16,827 nucleotides of DNA. Source: BOG-908 sp964242595 (GTDB taxonomy: Bacteria > Pseudomonadota > Alphaproteobacteria > Acetobacterales > Acetobacteraceae). The notes under the pieces were generated by a model that made no database searches, was not told the origin of the DNA, and saw only the letters and a list, made by a program, of their open reading frames with translations. The DNA is taken from assembly GCA_964242595.1 (NCBI GenBank), contig CAXTBC010000074.1, positions 1 to 16,827 on the forward strand, given 5' to 3'. Positions within the stretch are counted from its first letter, which is position 1. Each line of letters starts with the position of its first letter. This document shows, piece by piece, positions 14,808 through 16,827 of this stretch. The position numbers and the translations under genes are program-made.

Positions 14808-14936
14808 AAGTAGGCCTTCTTTTTTGAAAAAAGAAGCAAAAAAAACTTTTACCAGTTTACCGCGCACCGCTGAAGCAGCAGTTCTCCAAGACAAAAGTTT
14901 TTGGTTCTTTTTTGCAAAAAACCGCTTTCTTCCTCT
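14808..14936 (-). repeat. Intergenic palindromic repeat, copy R4 (inverted orientation)
   Basis: Same family as R1-R3 but reversed: its left arm, CTTCTTTTTT/AAAAAAGAAG (14816-14825 with 14827-14836) followed by an A-rich run and CTTTTACC, matches the reverse complement of the right arms of R1-R3. Its right arm, AAAAGTTTTTGGTTCTTTTT (14893-14912) and AAAAAACCGC, matches the reverse complement of their left arms. It occupies most of the GH15-zwf spacer and ends one base before the zwf ribosome site. Confidence 0.78.
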
Positions 14937-14947
14937 AGGAGCCTAAT

Positions 14948-16492
14948 ATGCCCGACGCGATACCGTTCAGCTCCTCAACCTCCAAACCAACCGCGCCGGA
15001 GGCCAACGTTGCGTCGGCCGGCGTGCGGGCCGCACCGCCGGCGACCCTAGTGATCTTCGGGGCGCATGGAGACTTGACGAAGCGGCTGCTGATGCCGGCC
15101 CTGTACAACTTGGTCGGCGACAAGCTGCTTGATGACGGCTTCAAGATCGTGGGCGTGGACCGCGTGGCCTCCGACGTGGAGGGCTGGAAAGGCGAGCTGA
15201 CAGCCGCCATGCAGGATTTCACGCACGACAAAACAGCTGAATTTTACGTGGAACACGTTAACGAGACAACCTGGGGCTGGATTACCCAGCGGCTTGGCTA
15301 CGTGCAGGCCGACTTCACCAAACCGGAGGACATGGCCAAGCTGAAGGAGCACGTCAGCGGCAACGCTGTGTTCTACCTGGCCGTGGCGGCGCGGTTCTTC
15401 GGCGACGTGGTCGAACAGCTTGGCAAGGCGGGCCTGCTGAAGCAGGAGGAAGGCGCCTTCCGCCGCGTGGTGATCGAGAAGCCTTACGGCGCCGACCTGG
15501 ACAGCGCGCAGAAGCTGAACGCGCGCGTGCTGGCGCAGGCCGACGAGAGCCAGATTTTTCGCATCGACCATTTCCTAGGCAAGGAGACGGTGCAGAACAT
15601 CATGGCGCTGCGTTTCGCCAACGGCATCTTCGAGCCGCTGTGGAGGCGCGACCACATCGACTACGTGGAGATCACCGCGGCCGAGACGATCGGCGTGGAG
15701 CAGCGCGGCGCGTTCTACGAGCCAACCGGCGCGTTGCGCGACATGGTCCCCAACCACTTGTTCCAGCTGCTCAGCATGATCGCCATGGAGCCACCCAACT
15801 CGTTCGACGCCGAAGCGGTGCGCAACGAGAAGGCCAAGCTGCTGCAGGCGATCCATCCGGTGAGCGTTGAGGACGTGGTGCGTGGCCAGTATGCCGCCGG
15901 CCGCGTGATGGGCCAGGACGTGCCCGCCTACCGCGACGAGCCGGACGTGGACAAGGACAGCCGCACCGAAACCTACGTCGCGTTGAAGTTCAGCATCGAC
16001 AATTGGCGCTGGTCCGGTGTGCCTTTCTACCTGCGCACCGGCAAGCGTATGGGCGGCCGGCAGACCCAGGTGGTGGTGCATTTCCGCAAGCCGCCTTACG
16101 CGATGTTCCGCGACACCGAAGTTGGCGCTCTGGACGGGAACGAGCTGACGCTGGAGATGCAGCCCAACGAGGGCATGACCCTGTCGATCAGCGCCAAGCA
16201 TCCGGGGCCCAAGATGGTGCTGGCACCGGTGAAGCTGAGCTTCGCCTACAAGGACGCGTTCAAGCTCGAGCCGAACGTGGGCTACGAGACGCTGATCTAC
16301 GATTGCCTGATAGGCGATCCAACGCTGTTCCAGCGTGCCGACATGATCGAGGCGAGCTGGGCCGCGGTAGACCCGGCCATTCAGCATGCGGGCGACGTGC
16401 CCGAGCTGTATAAGGCGGGTAGTGCGGGGCCGGATGCGGCGATAGCCTTGCTGGCGCGTGCTGGACATGCGTGGGCGGAGATGGAAGCTTAA
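14948..16492 (+). CDS. zwf: Glucose-6-phosphate 1-dehydrogenase
   Basis: Oxidises glucose 6-phosphate to 6-phosphogluconolactone with NADP+ (or NAD+), entry to the oxidative pentose phosphate and Entner-Doudoroff pathways. It has 514 residues, full length, with about 30 poorly conserved residues at the N-terminus. The dinucleotide motif reads GAHGDLT (38-44) instead of the commoner GASGDLA; this variant is known in some bacterial Zwf. EKPYG (177-181) and the substrate loop RIDHFLGKE (205-213, H208 and K212) are intact, and H270 in ALRDMVPNH is the catalytic base. AGGAG at 14937-14941 is six bases before the ATG. Repeat R4 lies directly upstream, so zwf probably has separate transcription or is only partly read from GH15. 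No pgl or edd follows inside the window. Confidence 0.97.
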   Translation: MPDAIPFSSSTSKPTAPEANVASAGVRAAPPATLVIFGAHGDLTKRLLMPALYNLVGDKLLDDGFKIVGVDRVASDVEGWKGELTAAMQDFTHDKTAEFYVEHVNETTWGWITQRLGYVQADFTKPEDMAKLKEHVSGNAVFYLAVAARFFGDVVEQLGKAGLLKQEEGAFRRVVIEKPYGADLDSAQKLNARVLAQADESQIFRIDHFLGKETVQNIMALRFANGIFEPLWRRDHIDYVEITAAETIGVEQRGAFYEPTGALRDMVPNHLFQLLSMIAMEPPNSFDAEAVRNEKAKLLQAIHPVSVEDVVRGQYAAGRVMGQDVPAYRDEPDVDKDSRTETYVALKFSIDNWRWSGVPFYLRTGKRMGGRQTQVVVHFRKPPYAMFRDTEVGALDGNELTLEMQPNEGMTLSISAKHPGPKMVLAPVKLSFAYKDAFKLEPNVGYETLIYDCLIGDPTLFQRADMIEASWAAVDPAIQHAGDVPELYKAGSAGPDAAIALLARAGHAWAEMEA

Positions 16493-16827
16493 GTTATTCT
16501 GAGGGAAGTTCAGGATAGAAGAAAATCGACGCTTTGCCCCAAACCCCTTGTGCGTAGCACGCTTCCGCGTTACGGGCCTTCAGGCCCCAGACCCCATCTA
16601 TTTAGGATGCCCGTTGCGGCTTGCGTTCGAAACTACCCTTGTCGGAGGCTTTGGTAGCCGCAAAACGCGTAAGGCGGCGGACAACCCGTTCGACGAAAAC
16701 GAAATGGTTTTTGCTTACGTATGTCGGAGCGACTTTGTGTGGTTGCCGTGGAATACTGTGGCTTGAAGTGCTTAGGCTCAGGACCTATTAAAGTACTTGC
16801 ATCGGCGCGGTGATGGGTGATTCTCAG
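16493..16827. other. Gene-free 335-bp region with small repeats
   Basis: I see no convincing gene here. A weak hairpin ATTCTGA/TCAGGAT (16496-16502 with 16510-16516) follows the zwf stop and has no T-tract. The 12-mers GCCCCAAACCCC (16536-16547) and GCCCCAGACCCC (16584-16595) differ by one base and lie in the same orientation 48 bp apart. GGGCCT/AGGCCC (16574-16579 with 16582-16587) forms a tight hairpin between them. From about 16620 the GC content drops and a 72-residue frame (TTG, 16548-16766) runs through, without ribosome site or recognisable motif. The last 60 bases could be the start of another element. Confidence 0.5.
16574..16587. repeat. GGGCCT-TC-AGGCCC hairpin
   Basis: A perfect 6-bp inverted repeat with a two-base centre, inside a pair of near-identical GCCCCARACCCC 12-mers downstream of zwf. 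It could be part of a REP-like element or a terminator on either strand; no T-tract is present. Confidence 0.45.

Noticed and set aside
1050..14936. The four repeats as a CRISPR array
   Set aside because: They are kilobases apart, separated by genes, palindromic and of both orientations; no regular spacers or cas genes.
16548..16766. 72-residue frame after zwf
   Set aside because: TTG start without ribosome site, no recognised motif, and it begins inside a GC-rich repeat pair. Kept only as a remark in the regional entry.
1..16827. A new multi-gene defence, secretion or biosynthetic system
   Set aside because: The genes are recognised metabolic, membrane and regulatory families in ordinary arrangements; no cluster of unknown genes with conserved linkage is visible.

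Overview
The window is about 16.8 kb of GC-rich bacterial chromosome. The sdhCDAB order, the alphaproteobacterial type of SdhC and SdhD, the adjacent yraN-gshB pair, a GH15 glucoamylase-type enzyme beside zwf, and an intergenic palindromic repeat built on TTCTTTTT/AAAAAGAA arms together suggest an alphaproteobacterium, most likely of the Acetobacteraceae (acetic acid bacteria and their acidophilic or phototrophic relatives). The family assignment is inference; no rRNA or other marker gene is present.

Layout. (1) 1-1192: a Tat-exported short-chain dehydrogenase cut off by the left edge, then a small DUF3574 lipoprotein, both on the minus strand, then repeat copy R1. (2) 1282-4834 (+): the complete succinate dehydrogenase (complex II) operon sdhC-sdhD-sdhA-sdhB, followed at 4882-5544 by a dual-specificity-type protein phosphatase. 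(3) 5636-6265 (+): an Ala/Gly-rich protein with a C-terminal PEP-CTERM-like sorting signal, convergent with gshB; both stop codons lie in one shared CTAG. (4) 6262-9889 (-): reading in the direction of transcription, an AI-2E family permease, a TonB-like protein, yraN, repeat R2 and gshB. (5) 10171-11046 (+): an XRE-type transcriptional regulator, convergent with asd (11178-12200, -); repeat R3 exactly fills the space between the two stop codons. (6) 12375-14789 (+): a GH15 glucoamylase/glucodextranase-like enzyme, repeat R4, then zwf (14948-16492, +). (7) 16493-16827: no convincing gene, but small repeats and hairpins.

The genes are mostly central metabolism and housekeeping: complex II (TCA cycle and respiration), glutathione synthesis, the aspartate-family amino acid pathway, and glucose release (GH15) feeding the NADPH-generating step at Zwf. 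There is no phage, CRISPR, secretion or biosynthetic cluster, and I see no clear undescribed multi-gene system. The most interesting features are the four-copy palindromic repeat family, which borders or supplies start and stop codons of neighbouring genes, and the PEP-CTERM-like protein, whose sorting signal lies directly after a (CG)7 tract that could slip.
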